Position numbers and translations under genes: made by a program. Below are positions 27,078-36,524 of a stretch of DNA of 64,000 nucleotides, in pieces. The notes under the pieces are model-generated. The model searched no databases, was not told the DNA's origin, and saw only the letters and a program-made list of their open reading frames with translations. Origin of the DNA: Marivirga tractuosa DSM 4126 (GTDB taxonomy: Bacteria > Bacteroidota > Bacteroidia > Cytophagales > Cyclobacteriaceae); NCBI RefSeq assembly GCF_000183425.1, contig NC_014759.1:2697001-2761000 (forward strand), read 5' to 3'. How positions within the stretch are numbered: position 1 is the first letter of the stretch; every line of letters begins with the position of its first letter.

Positions 27078-28052
27078 TTATATTTCTAAAACAATCTTCC
27101 CAATATGCTCACTGCTTTCCATAAGCTCATGAGCCTTGGAAGCTTCTGCTAAAGGGAAGGTTCTATAAATAACAGGCTTGATTTCGCCTATTTCAATTTT
27201 AGGCCAAATATTCTTTTTGAGTTTTTCTGCAATGGCTCCCTTAAACTCAGGAGAGCGAGCTCTTAAAGTGGAACCTGTAATGGTAAGTCTTTTTACCATC
27301 ACTTTTTTCATATTGATGGTGGACTCTGCATTTTTCATGGCATTGATTATCACTAGTCTGCCTTCAGGATTTAAGATATTAATGTTTTTTGCTGTATAAT
27401 CCCCGCCCACCATATCCAAAATCACATCTACCTCCTCTTTTTTTTCTTTTAGATATTTTTCGAAATCCTGCACCTTATAATTGATGGCAAGATCAGCGCC
27501 TAGGTTTATTGCAACATCACATTTTTCTTGAGTTCCTGCGGTGGTAAAAACTTTTCCGCCCATGCTTTTCACCATTTGAATGGCCGTTACGCCTATACCT
27601 GATGTTCCTCCATGCACTAAAAAGCTTTCTCCTTTTTGAAAATTTCCTCTATCAAACACATTAGACCAAACCGTGAAAAAAGTTTCTGGAAGGGAAGCTC
27701 CTTCTACAAAACTGAGTCCTTGCGGAATAGGCAGGCATTGCACTGCTGGAGCCGTAACTTGTGAAGCATAGCCTCCGCCCGCTACCAAGGCACAAACTTT
27801 TTCGCCAACATTCCATTGCATTACATCCTTTCCAACTTCCTTTATAATTCCTGCCACTTCCAAGCCAGGAATATCATCTGGTGCACCTGCCGGAGCCGGA
27901 TATCCACCCATTCTTTGGAAAACATCAGGTCTATTAATTCCAGCTGCTTTCACTTCTATCAGAACTTCACTGGGTTGGGGCTTTGGGCTCTCCCTTTCTT
28001 TTAATTGAAGAACCTCGGGGCCTCCTGGGTTTTTGATTATGATTGCTTGCAT
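27078..28052 (-). CDS. NAD(P)H-dependent quinone oxidoreductase (PIG3/QOR-like)
   Basis: A zinc-free medium-chain dehydrogenase of 324 residues that reduces quinones or related electrophiles. The N-terminal GroES-like domain (EVLIEVKAAGINRPDVFQRMGGYP) lacks the catalytic zinc cysteines of alcohol dehydrogenases; DIPGLEVAGII and the Rossmann motif HGGTSGIGVTAIQMVKSMG bind NADPH. The C-terminus HELMESSEHIGKIVL is typical of PIG3. It stands alone, converging on the tRNA genes. Confidence 0.92.
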   Translation of the reverse strand: MQAIIIKNPGGPEVLQLKERESPKPQPSEVLIEVKAAGINRPDVFQRMGGYPAPAGAPDDIPGLEVAGIIKEVGKDVMQWNVGEKVCALVAGGGYASQVTAPAVQCLPIPQGLSFVEGASLPETFFTVWSNVFDRGNFQKGESFLVHGGTSGIGVTAIQMVKSMGGKVFTTAGTQEKCDVAINLGADLAINYKVQDFEKYLKEKKEEVDVILDMVGGDYTAKNINILNPEGRLVIINAMKNAESTINMKKVMVKRLTITGSTLRARSPEFKGAIAEKLKKNIWPKIEIGEIKPVIYRTFPLAEASKAHELMESSEHIGKIVLEI

Positions 28053-28207
28053 ATTTTTTTAGTTTTAAGTCGTAAGTGTTAGGTTTTAAATAAATCTACT
28101 GAGTATAGAGGACAAAGTTGGCTCTCAAAATATTTCAATCTTATTTCTATGGTGCTTCTATATAGCTTCCTGTACTGACCTAATCGTAACCCAACCTGTC
28201 AACCAAT

Positions 28208-28231
28208 TCCCCCTTTGGGGGTTAGGGGGCT
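28208..28231. repeat. GC-rich palindromic repeat at a gene end
   Basis: A C-run/G-run hairpin (CCCCCTTTGGGGG) followed by TTAGGGGG, abutting the stop codon of tamL. It is related to the element at 17845-17885. This repeat class is common near gene ends in Bacteroidota and could act as an mRNA 3'-end hairpin. Confidence 0.5.
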
Positions 28232-30541
28232 TTAAAAAGGATACCCTATCCCAAAATTCCAATTGATATTCTCTTGTCTCCAGGATTTGTTGCCCATTTC
28301 GAAACTATCCTGCCACTGGAAACCATTATCCGTAGGCTTACGAAGTGGTGTGGCTACATCCAAACGAATCACAAAAAATTCAATGTCCAACCTTAAACCA
28401 ATCCCTGAGCCTATAGCCATTTCATTAATCCAGTTGGAGGTAAATTGTCCATTTCTTCCATCTTCATTTCTGAGCCACACATTTCCTGCATCTGTAAAAA
28501 CAGCTCCTTTCAAGAAGGAGATCAAAGGAAAACGGTACTCCAAATTGGCCTCTATTTTAATATCTCCTGCCTGATCAAAAAAACTTGTTCCGTCTGTTGC
28601 GTCTTGCGTTTGATAATTTCCTGGCCCTAAACTTCTGATTCTAAAAGCTCGAACTGAATTAGGCCCCCCCGAAAAATACTGTTTAGAATAAGGTAAGCTG
28701 ACCGAATTCCCATATGGCAAGCCGATTCCAGCAAAAATACGACTTACTAATTTGCTTTCTTGGCCAATGCTTTGATAGTTTCGGAGATCAAAGTCAAAAC
28801 GGGAAAACTGAGCATAACTCTGTCCCCAGAACTTTTTGTTGTCGCCTGTGACACCTCCAATATTTTGTGCTAAAGCCAATGCATTTCCAGCAAAATCGGC
28901 ACTAAATGCAAAATAGAACCTATTCCTTTTTATATTCCTAACCAGCTGACTCCATTGGAAACTGTAAGATAAACCGGGAATGAATTGCTGTTCAAAACTT
29001 CGGGCTAAAAATGGATTCCCGCTTAGTAAATTTTCAAATGCTTCACTTTCATTTCCAATATTGATATAGTTGATGGAAACAGGATTTAAATTATGGGTCA
29101 CAAAAATATTGGGATTCCATTCGAAACCATAAACAGCTAAAAAGGAATTGAGATTGAACCACTGAGAACGGTTTAGCAAATCATAAGATAACTTGAATTT
29201 TGTTTTAGGAATAGAGTAACGGAATTTTTCTTCAATCGGAAATGGTGTTACCATTCTCGGAATTATTAACTCTGCCGCTACTCCCGTTTCAATACTATTC
29301 AAACCAGTTGAAAGATTGCCACTATTAAGTTGTGCTTCATAACCAAGCTTACTTGACAACCGAAGAGCTTCTCCACCTTTGAATAAGTTTCTGTTAAGAT
29401 ACTCAAAATTCAAATTAGGCCCTACAAAGTTATTGGATTTACTGACAGCTTGTAATTCTGAACGAAAGGAGCGTTTATTTAAAGGAGACAAGTAAATATT
29501 AGCTGTTAGTTGTCCATTCCCATTTTCGAAAGTACTATCTTCTAGATATCGAATGTTGACAAATCGATAAGTTTTTAAGGAATTTAGTCTCTTGTTTGTA
29601 TATCTTTCGCTTTCAGGATTGTAAAAATTGCCCTCCTTGATAAATAGGTAGGGATAAAGCCTGTCAGGTCTAAAAAAGACCTCTGATTGTATAAACTCCA
29701 CCTCATAAAGAACCGTAGTATCAGCATTATTGGCTCCTTGAGAAGTGTCTAGAGAATACTTAGGGAATACATTGATTTCCTTAATTTTGAAAGGAACTAG
29801 TGCAAGTTCAGAGGCATTGTCTTTTATACGAAGTTCCATGATAGCTTCATTTTCTTTCTCTGTGCTTATTGTATCGGCTTCAAATATCAAATTGTCAGAT
29901 GAAAAATAGTAGTACCCCTGCTTTTTAAGGAAATCAGCTATTTCGGTTCTAGTTTCTTTTAACTTTTGAAGAGAAAAAGCTTCATTTTTTTTAATCGGCT
30001 TTTCTTCTTCCAAATAACTTATTATAAGGCTGTCTACCTTTTGTTCGGCAACTTTTTTATAATGAATGGAATCAATATGTAATCTTCTTCCCGGTCTTAT
30101 TTCAAATTCGATATATCCTGTCCTCTTCTTTTCAACAACTTCATGATTAATTTTACTATTGAAATAACCTAAATTCTCCATTCGGTTTTTCATTAGTTTC
30201 TTCACACTATTGCTATTGACTTGATCTAGGAATACTGGTTTTTCTCCAATTCTTTTATTCACCCATTTAGCGTAGAAACTTGCCCTATCATTTTCGACTC
30301 TTTGATGTGCCCATAAGCCTATTCGCACGCCAGCTATCTTTTCATTAGGCTGTGGTCTATTAACCTCTTCTAAATCGCGCTTTAATTCGTTTTTATACTT
30401 AGAACTTTCTGTTTCTTTTAACTTGATTTTTCCCCCTTCATACAATTTCTGTCCATCTTGCAAGTTTTTAGTGGTTTTGCAAGAGTAGAAGGAACCTCCC
30501 AAAAGGCTAATCAATGCGATATGTATAAAAGCCTTTCTCAA
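28232..30541 (-). CDS. tamL: TamL: BamA/TamA-type outer-membrane lipoprotein
   Basis: An Omp85-superfamily protein that partners TamB in moving lipids or proteins between the membranes. It has a lipoprotein signal (LISLLGGSFYSC), POTRA-like repeats in the first half (GRRLHIDSIHYKKVAEQKVD, YLEEEKPIKKNEAFSLQKL), and a 16-strand-type barrel in the C-terminal 400 residues with YFSGGPNSVRAFRIRSLGPG, the conserved lid-loop region. No ATG is available. TTG at 30541 overlaps the tamB stop as TTGA and gives the best signal peptide; TTG at 30568 adds nine basic residues and a 31-bp overlap. The Cys lipobox distinguishes the Bacteroidota TamL form from TamA. Confidence 0.88.
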   Translation of the reverse strand: MRKAFIHIALISLLGGSFYSCKTTKNLQDGQKLYEGGKIKLKETESSKYKNELKRDLEEVNRPQPNEKIAGVRIGLWAHQRVENDRASFYAKWVNKRIGEKPVFLDQVNSNSVKKLMKNRMENLGYFNSKINHEVVEKKRTGYIEFEIRPGRRLHIDSIHYKKVAEQKVDSLIISYLEEEKPIKKNEAFSLQKLKETRTEIADFLKKQGYYYFSSDNLIFEADTISTEKENEAIMELRIKDNASELALVPFKIKEINVFPKYSLDTSQGANNADTTVLYEVEFIQSEVFFRPDRLYPYLFIKEGNFYNPESERYTNKRLNSLKTYRFVNIRYLEDSTFENGNGQLTANIYLSPLNKRSFRSELQAVSKSNNFVGPNLNFEYLNRNLFKGGEALRLSSKLGYEAQLNSGNLSTGLNSIETGVAAELIIPRMVTPFPIEEKFRYSIPKTKFKLSYDLLNRSQWFNLNSFLAVYGFEWNPNIFVTHNLNPVSINYINIGNESEAFENLLSGNPFLARSFEQQFIPGLSYSFQWSQLVRNIKRNRFYFAFSADFAGNALALAQNIGGVTGDNKKFWGQSYAQFSRFDFDLRNYQSIGQESKLVSRIFAGIGLPYGNSVSLPYSKQYFSGGPNSVRAFRIRSLGPGNYQTQDATDGTSFFDQAGDIKIEANLEYRFPLISFLKGAVFTDAGNVWLRNEDGRNGQFTSNWINEMAIGSGIGLRLDIEFFVIRLDVATPLRKPTDNGFQWQDSFEMGNKSWRQENINWNFGIGYPF

Positions 30542-33500
30542 TCTTCTTCCTCTTTTGGTTTTTGCCAAAGCTCATCAAACTTCTCAAATTCTTTACTAAA
30601 TTGAATGGATATACCCGTTACGACTACTTGTCCATCTATCAATCCTTCATATTCATTTTTCCTGTAGCCACGTAGTTTATAGCGTCCATCTTCGGTCAAT
30701 AAATATTCCACCATAATATTTCCTATTATGTCAGTGGCTTGTTGCTGACTTCTTTGCTGTCCTTCCAGGTCAACCTGACTACCTACTTCCACTCGAAAGC
30801 GGTCATTAAATAAGTTTTTACTTAAGCTCATCTCTAGTTGCGTTCGATCTTGTGCCGTTCCACTTTGGTAATCTTCATAGGAATTTAAATCTAGGTTGAG
30901 GTTTACGCCTTTCACATATTGGTTGCTTAATTTATTGAGCTGATTACTTAAAATCTGACTGGCGCTATTTCTTGCTATAGCTTCTGAATTTGGTCCACCG
31001 TTGCTACTTCCACTTGGGAAAAACTGATTTAATACTAATAAGGAGAATACTTGTTTATTCAATCGAGTTTCATTGGATTTGATGGTTTGAACTTGTTGAT
31101 AAATATTGCCACCCAATGCTCCACGACTTTGTTCTGGCATGTCTAAGCCAAATGATATTTCAGGTTTACTCAAATCGCCACCAACAAAAAGTTGAACCAA
31201 AAACGGGAGTTTTTGTCTGTATTGTGTTTTTACTGAAGCAGATGCAGAAGATATTTGGTCTTCCATTAAAGTATTCACAGGTGCTTCTGTTTTATACAAA
31301 GCCGTAATATTCAAAGTGGCTTCATAAGGATCGCCCGACCAGCTTATTCTTGAACCCGATTGAATTTCGAATTTACGTTTGACTAAATCATATAAACTTA
31401 ATTGATAATAACCCTCATTGACCTCCACATTACCATTTAAACTGATAGCTCCGTTTTTCCTTAAAATAAAATTCAAGTCCGTATCTCCGGAAACCGTTAA
31501 ATAATCACCTCTTCTTTCATCTACAATCACTTTAAATTTCGCATTCTTATCAGTATTAATAATAGCGTTTAATTCCATACCGCCAATATCAGCCGTTCTT
31601 TTCAATTCAGATTCAGAGGACGAAATGGTGTCCGAGGGTACATAAGGTTTTTTGAATGTAACTATCCCTTCCTGCTCTACCACATCTATTTGACTTTCCG
31701 GGATGATATAGACTAAGTCTGTTTTTTCATTTAAACCAACATTAGCCTGAACTCTAGGTTGATTTAGATTTCCTTTTAAATCAATGGTTGCATTGAAAAA
31801 TGCTTTGCCGAAAAATAAATCACTATTGTCCTTATTAGTGTTCAGTAATTGAAAATTGTCAGCTGTTAAACTTAGATCAAACCTGGGATTCAGTAAATCT
31901 TCAGTGCTAACTTGACCATTCAATTGCATTTTACTGTTTTGCTCATCCAGCATGGTAAAATTGTTCAGTTGGATTTTTTCATTCTTCAAATTGATTACTT
32001 CATTCGGCAACTGATATGTCATATTCAAGTATGGAAAAAACAAAGAGGCATCTTGGAAATTGAGATTTCCGTCATATTGAAAGTCTTCTGTATTTCCACT
32101 GAAATTAAAATGGCCTATTAAGTTCCCACTTGCTTCCCGAATTAGGCCTTCGGAAAAGTTTGTCAAAAACGGAAGGGAAACGCTGTCCATATCCAGTTCA
32201 AAATCAAACTCTGGAATTTCAGGGTTATTGTCAAACCAACCCTTGCTTCTTAGACTAACTTCTCCCTTCGAACTCAATGCAAATTGATAGCGATTATCTG
32301 ACTCTTGTTGGGCATTTAATGAGATATTACCCACTTCCTCATCCAAAATATTGAGGCTGTCTATATCCAGAGAAGCAGAAAAAGCCAGTAGATTTTTCAA
32401 ATCCTCCAGCACAACTCCTCCTTTTAAAATACCTTTAACAGGGCTTTCCTCAGCATTTATAATGGCAAAGAAGTTCTCTATTCTAAAATTCTCGAAATTG
32501 AATTGAAGTGCTGTTGCTTCCTCTTTGCGTTCTGTTCTTACTTCAAATAATTGCTTATTACGTTCAAAAACCATGCTTTGAATCACAATATTGGCAGTAT
32601 CAAAGTAAAGCCTATTTTCAGGATCCATATTCCAATTTTCAGCATTCAGAATTAAATTTTCAGGCTTTAATGACCAAAAGAGTGAATCTTCTTTTCGTTC
32701 TGCAACAGCATCCACATGGAATAAGCTATCTGCCATAGCATCTTCCATAAACAAATTAAACAAAGCTTTTTTAGGTGTGATATCTGCTCTTAAAATGGTA
32801 GGATAGATGTTTAAATCCCCTGAGGTAATTCGCTGAAAATTTGTGTTAATGTGAAATTCTTCCTCTGTATTATTTATACTCAAATTCAAACTATCCAAAT
32901 CAATATCCTGATAATGGAAAGACGGAATATTTAGCTGAAATTCTACAACTTCATTTGCACTTTTGTAATTACCAGTCGCATATATTGGTTTAAAACTGAT
33001 GTTTAAGGGGAGAAAATCTAGTAAGTTTTGGCTTTCTTCAGCCTTCAGGGAAAAAGTAATTTTCATAGGCCGATCTGTAGTATCCACTTTAAAGATTTTA
33101 GCTTTTTGTAACTTTGCAGCATCTAAATCGGCAAGTGCTAATTCTTCAAATCTGTGGTTCATATTCAGGTCAAAGGCAATATTTTCCCATTTCAATTTAA
33201 CACTTGCACTATCTTCTGCATTAAAAGCAAGTAACCTTAAAGGGGTGAAAGATATCGTTTGGTTGGGGCTCGTTAATTTGGTCTCATTTAAATTTGCATC
33301 TATGGATTGATGAAGGCTGTCTATTTGTAATTTTACTTCGGCATTAGTTGCGACCCAGACGGCACTATCTGAAATATTAAGCGCCAATAAATCTAATTGT
33401 TTGATATTGGCTTTTAAATTGATTTTCTGCTTAATGGAATCAATCTTCCCAGAAGCTGACAAATCAAAATCCGCTATGGAGTCTGAATAATTACTGCTGA

Positions 33501-35478
33501 ATTCCAACTGGCTTTTCACTAAGGAGGCAGACATATTGATTGTATCAAACTCATTCGCCATATAACTACAATTTCGAATACTCACTTCTGCTTTGGTATT
33601 CATTTCAGAAGGCTTTAATCCTTTTCCATTTATGGCAATGTCAATATTAGCGGTGTTGAAATTAAGACTGTCTTGCAACCATCTAGCTAATTCCAAATCC
33701 GTTAATTTTATATCAGCTTGATAGCTTTCGGGCTGCTTGGAATTGAAATTTCCTTTGACTTTTACTCGAGTAATATCATCCAGTTTGGCTGATAAATCGC
33801 CAATTATTTTTCCTCTATTATAATTGCCTTTTCCGCTCAAATTTACTTTTTGCGGATAATAATCTGGATAATCTTTAGGCATGAAATATGGAAAATCAGA
33901 AACATTACTTTTTAGCTCTAAGTTTTCAAAAGAAGCCATTAGATTTTCTCCATCTTGCCAATTTTTGAGCTTGGCATTTAAGGTTACCGAGGTTTTATCC
34001 CCATATAATAGACGGAAATTTTGCAAGTCAATATCCTTGTCATTTCCCTTGATTTTTCCGTAAAGCTTGGCAGGATGTTTTGAAAGTGCCAATAAGCTGC
34101 TGTCTTCTTTCAGTTCAGGAGAAAAATAGAAAGCATCTCTTATATTCAGCGTTGTAGGCAATTTTAAATCTAGCTTGAATTGTGATTTATAAAAGCTACC
34201 CGCAAATAAAGAATCAATAGAAACAAAATTAATATTGGCATTTGTATTCAAAATTGAATGGACTGTTTCTACTTTAAAATCATTTACTGACCCGGAGGTT
34301 GCATTGAAATTAATCCCACCACTCAATTCTTTCAATTCAAAACTTTTACTGTCTTTAGCAGAGAAGCTGAAATTTTCAATGTCTAAATCTTCTGCTAAAT
34401 ATTGAGCATTAACTAAATTGAGCTTAATATCTTGAAACTGCATATCCTCAGGATTAAAACCTTCAATTTCGTTAATTTTTCCCTCTGATTTTATGTCCAA
34501 ATCTGCCAAATTAAAATTGAAAGTGTTGAGTTTTATTTTGTAATCAGGAAATTCAAAAGGAGAAGGACTTTCATCATTTTCTTCTTGAGTGGAATCCGAA
34601 GATATTGGTAATCGCATTCTAAAATGGCTGATTTTATTATCGAATTTGTCTAGTTCAATTTCATTTTTGGCTAAATCTACTTTTGCATTTCGAATATCCA
34701 ACAAATTAATAAGCGAAGACATTTGCAGCCTGTCAAAAAGGGTTTCGTATTCTAAATCAATTTCGTTTAAGCTTAGCTTTTGGACATTAATTTTGGGTAA
34801 AGTGCTTTCGGTAGTGTCTTCTTCTGAAGGAGGGAAAGCTAAACCTTGCGAATAATTTGCTTTCACATTTTTCAGGACGAATTCTTCAACATCAAAATGT
34901 AAGCTGTCCAAATTAAATGTATTTAAAGAAAGCTCGAGTTCTCCTAGCTTTAGATAGGTTTTCATTTCCACACTAATATCCTGAAAGTTTAAGTCAATAT
35001 TTTCCAATAGGATATGGCGAACATTGATAGTAGTGGAGGAAGTAGTATCGGTTTCTTTTTCAGTGCTTGTAGAATCAGCATTTGCAAAAGCATCAATCAA
35101 AAATTGAAAATTATAACTACTGTCAACCGAATTATTGTGGACTTTTCCTGTGATTCCCTCTAACTCCAAGTTTTTCACGTCCACATTACCATCTAAAAGT
35201 GGCTTCCAGGCTACATCTGCTAAAATGGAATTGGCATAAATTAAGGTGTCCTGATTGCTATCTTCTGCGTACAGCCCTTCAATTTGAGCAGCGCCTAGAA
35301 AAGTAATGTAGAGGCGGTCTATTTCAAATTTGGTCTGCGTTCTTTCGCTGACAAATTTTGTGGCGTAATTGGTGATTTTCTGCTGAACTACAGGCAATCT
35401 TAAGGAAAGTATCAAGATTACTAAGAGCAATAAAATGCTCCCTAAAATATACAATATGATTTTTCCTGTTTTCTTCAA
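30538..35478 (-). CDS. tamB: TamB-like translocation and assembly module (AsmA-like bridge protein)
   Basis: A 1646-residue periplasm-spanning protein. It has one N-terminal TM helix (IILYILGSILLLLVILILSL), a very long series of short beta strands forming an AsmA-like hydrophobic groove, and a C-terminal TamB (DUF490) domain, with SISWSGDPYEATLNITALYKTEAPVNTLM and the final region PEISFGLDMPEQSRGALGG. In other bacteria TamB bridges the inner membrane to the Omp85 partner for phospholipid transport and autotransporter-type assembly. The only usable start is TTG at 35478. The downstream tamL overlaps its stop codon, so the two are translationally coupled. Confidence 0.9.
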   Translation of the reverse strand: MKKTGKIILYILGSILLLLVILILSLRLPVVQQKITNYATKFVSERTQTKFEIDRLYITFLGAAQIEGLYAEDSNQDTLIYANSILADVAWKPLLDGNVDVKNLELEGITGKVHNNSVDSSYNFQFLIDAFANADSTSTEKETDTTSSTTINVRHILLENIDLNFQDISVEMKTYLKLGELELSLNTFNLDSLHFDVEEFVLKNVKANYSQGLAFPPSEEDTTESTLPKINVQKLSLNEIDLEYETLFDRLQMSSLINLLDIRNAKVDLAKNEIELDKFDNKISHFRMRLPISSDSTQEENDESPSPFEFPDYKIKLNTFNFNLADLDIKSEGKINEIEGFNPEDMQFQDIKLNLVNAQYLAEDLDIENFSFSAKDSKSFELKELSGGINFNATSGSVNDFKVETVHSILNTNANINFVSIDSLFAGSFYKSQFKLDLKLPTTLNIRDAFYFSPELKEDSSLLALSKHPAKLYGKIKGNDKDIDLQNFRLLYGDKTSVTLNAKLKNWQDGENLMASFENLELKSNVSDFPYFMPKDYPDYYPQKVNLSGKGNYNRGKIIGDLSAKLDDITRVKVKGNFNSKQPESYQADIKLTDLELARWLQDSLNFNTANIDIAINGKGLKPSEMNTKAEVSIRNCSYMANEFDTINMSASLVKSQLEFSSNYSDSIADFDLSASGKIDSIKQKINLKANIKQLDLLALNISDSAVWVATNAEVKLQIDSLHQSIDANLNETKLTSPNQTISFTPLRLLAFNAEDSASVKLKWENIAFDLNMNHRFEELALADLDAAKLQKAKIFKVDTTDRPMKITFSLKAEESQNLLDFLPLNISFKPIYATGNYKSANEVVEFQLNIPSFHYQDIDLDSLNLSINNTEEEFHINTNFQRITSGDLNIYPTILRADITPKKALFNLFMEDAMADSLFHVDAVAERKEDSLFWSLKPENLILNAENWNMDPENRLYFDTANIVIQSMVFERNKQLFEVRTERKEEATALQFNFENFRIENFFAIINAEESPVKGILKGGVVLEDLKNLLAFSASLDIDSLNILDEEVGNISLNAQQESDNRYQFALSSKGEVSLRSKGWFDNNPEIPEFDFELDMDSVSLPFLTNFSEGLIREASGNLIGHFNFSGNTEDFQYDGNLNFQDASLFFPYLNMTYQLPNEVINLKNEKIQLNNFTMLDEQNSKMQLNGQVSTEDLLNPRFDLSLTADNFQLLNTNKDNSDLFFGKAFFNATIDLKGNLNQPRVQANVGLNEKTDLVYIIPESQIDVVEQEGIVTFKKPYVPSDTISSSESELKRTADIGGMELNAIINTDKNAKFKVIVDERRGDYLTVSGDTDLNFILRKNGAISLNGNVEVNEGYYQLSLYDLVKRKFEIQSGSRISWSGDPYEATLNITALYKTEAPVNTLMEDQISSASASVKTQYRQKLPFLVQLFVGGDLSKPEISFGLDMPEQSRGALGGNIYQQVQTIKSNETRLNKQVFSLLVLNQFFPSGSSNGGPNSEAIARNSASQILSNQLNKLSNQYVKGVNLNLDLNSYEDYQSGTAQDRTQLEMSLSKNLFNDRFRVEVGSQVDLEGQQRSQQQATDIIGNIMVEYLLTEDGRYKLRGYRKNEYEGLIDGQVVVTGISIQFSKEFEKFDELWQKPKEEED

Positions 35479-35804
35479 ATTAATTTCTGTAACACAATTT
35501 TAGTGAGATATCCAGCTTTATCCTAACGGAAGAGTGAGTGATTGGATTTTATTGGGAGGATATAATTTTAGATATAGGGAAAGGATAGTTATAATCTAAG
35601 ATTAGCCAAGAGATTCTTTGGGTGAAGGTTTCAAAATTAGTTTTTCATTCCATATTAACGATATCCTTTGAATTCGTATGTTCAATACAGTCTTCTATTT
35701 TTTCCGAATCCGACATATTCAATATGTCTAAAATTTCATGGGGTAAGTCTTGAATTGCGGTTTCTTCAGATTTTTCCAATTCTATTCTTTTAATTGTAGT
35801 TTAA
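35479..35804. other. Intergenic stretch with a possible small ORF
   Basis: 326 bp between the toxin gene and tamB. On the minus strand bases 35645-35770 form a 40-codon open stretch starting with TTG (EKSEETAIQDLPHEIL and onward to a TGA), with no ATG and no family I recognise. It could be a decayed gene tail. Nothing else is visible. Confidence 0.3.
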
Positions 35805-36119
35805 TTAACCTTTGCTTTCTAATATTTTCAATAATTTTCTAGGATCCTGTCGATTATCCCAAAATGCATAAATAATTATATGTTTTTCAGTGACTGAATA
35901 ATACAGACTGAAATTCTCTAATGAAGCAACTCTAATATCTTTATAATCAGTTAGTTTATAAATATATGGACTTTCAGCAATCAGTTTGGTTTTTTGAGAC
36001 ACTAAACTTATAAGTTTTTTCGAGTAAGTGTTAGATTTATTTCTGTTTACCCAGTATTCTAAAATCCCTATAAATTGAATATCAGCTGTTTTTGTCCAAA
36101 TTACTTTGCGTTGAGCCAT
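35805..36119 (-). CDS. RelE/ParE-family toxin
   Basis: A 104-residue basic protein of the RelE/ParE superfamily. The pattern W-K-A-x-x-x-F then L-x-E-Y-W near the front (VIWTKTADIQFIGILEYW), KLIAESPYIYKLTDYKDIRVASL in the middle and a C-terminal FWDNRQDPRKLLKIL matches the 'plasmid stabilisation' group, where the R-Q-D/N-P segment is typical. Relatives either cleave ribosome-bound mRNA or poison gyrase; sequence alone does not say which. It overlaps the antitoxin gene by 19 bp, the usual antitoxin-first order. Confidence 0.85.
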   Translation of the reverse strand: MAQRKVIWTKTADIQFIGILEYWVNRNKSNTYSKKLISLVSQKTKLIAESPYIYKLTDYKDIRVASLENFSLYYSVTEKHIIIYAFWDNRQDPRKLLKILESKG

Positions 36120-36337
36120 TCAAGATTTCTTTTCATCATTTCCTCTTGAGAGATTAAATTTCCTTCTTTTACATCCTGATCACTCATTTTCAACATTGCT
36201 TTTTGCTCGTCAGTCAGTACCTCAAATTCAGATTCTTTGACATTAATAAAATTCTGAAGCGCTTCTAAAACTTCTCTATCCTTAATCGAATGAATTTTAT
36301 CAATCAATCCGCTTTTTATCTGTTCTACTGTTGCCAT
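36101..36337 (-). CDS. Antitoxin partner of the RelE/ParE toxin
   Basis: A 78-residue acidic helical protein with KSGLIDKIHSIKDREVLEALQNFI and a C-terminal EGNLISQEEMMKRNLEWL. The latter is the common toxin-binding tail of small Bacteroidota antitoxins ('x-G-x-x-x-S-x-E-E-x-x-x-x-x-x-x-W'). There is no obvious DNA-binding N-terminus such as ribbon-helix-helix, so autoregulation is uncertain. It ends inside the toxin start, giving coupled translation. Confidence 0.8.
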   Translation of the reverse strand: MATVEQIKSGLIDKIHSIKDREVLEALQNFINVKESEFEVLTDEQKAMLKMSDQDVKEGNLISQEEMMKRNLEWLNAK

Positions 36338-36524
36338 TCCCTTGCTAATTTTAGTTATAAAAATGCTAATTATTAATGGATTTTCATAATCAAATCTTTT
36401 TGCCTCCGATTTCCTTAAGCTATTCTAAAACTGTATCGCTTTATCATAAATTCCTTTTCCTAAAAAATTAATCTATCGGACATTTTTAAGACACTTTTAT
36501 TAACTTGACCTAAAAGAAAAAGAA

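Noticed and set aside
35645..35770. Small minus-strand ORF beside the toxin gene
   Set aside because: Only a TTG start, no family resemblance and no partner; kept only as a remark on the intergenic stretch.
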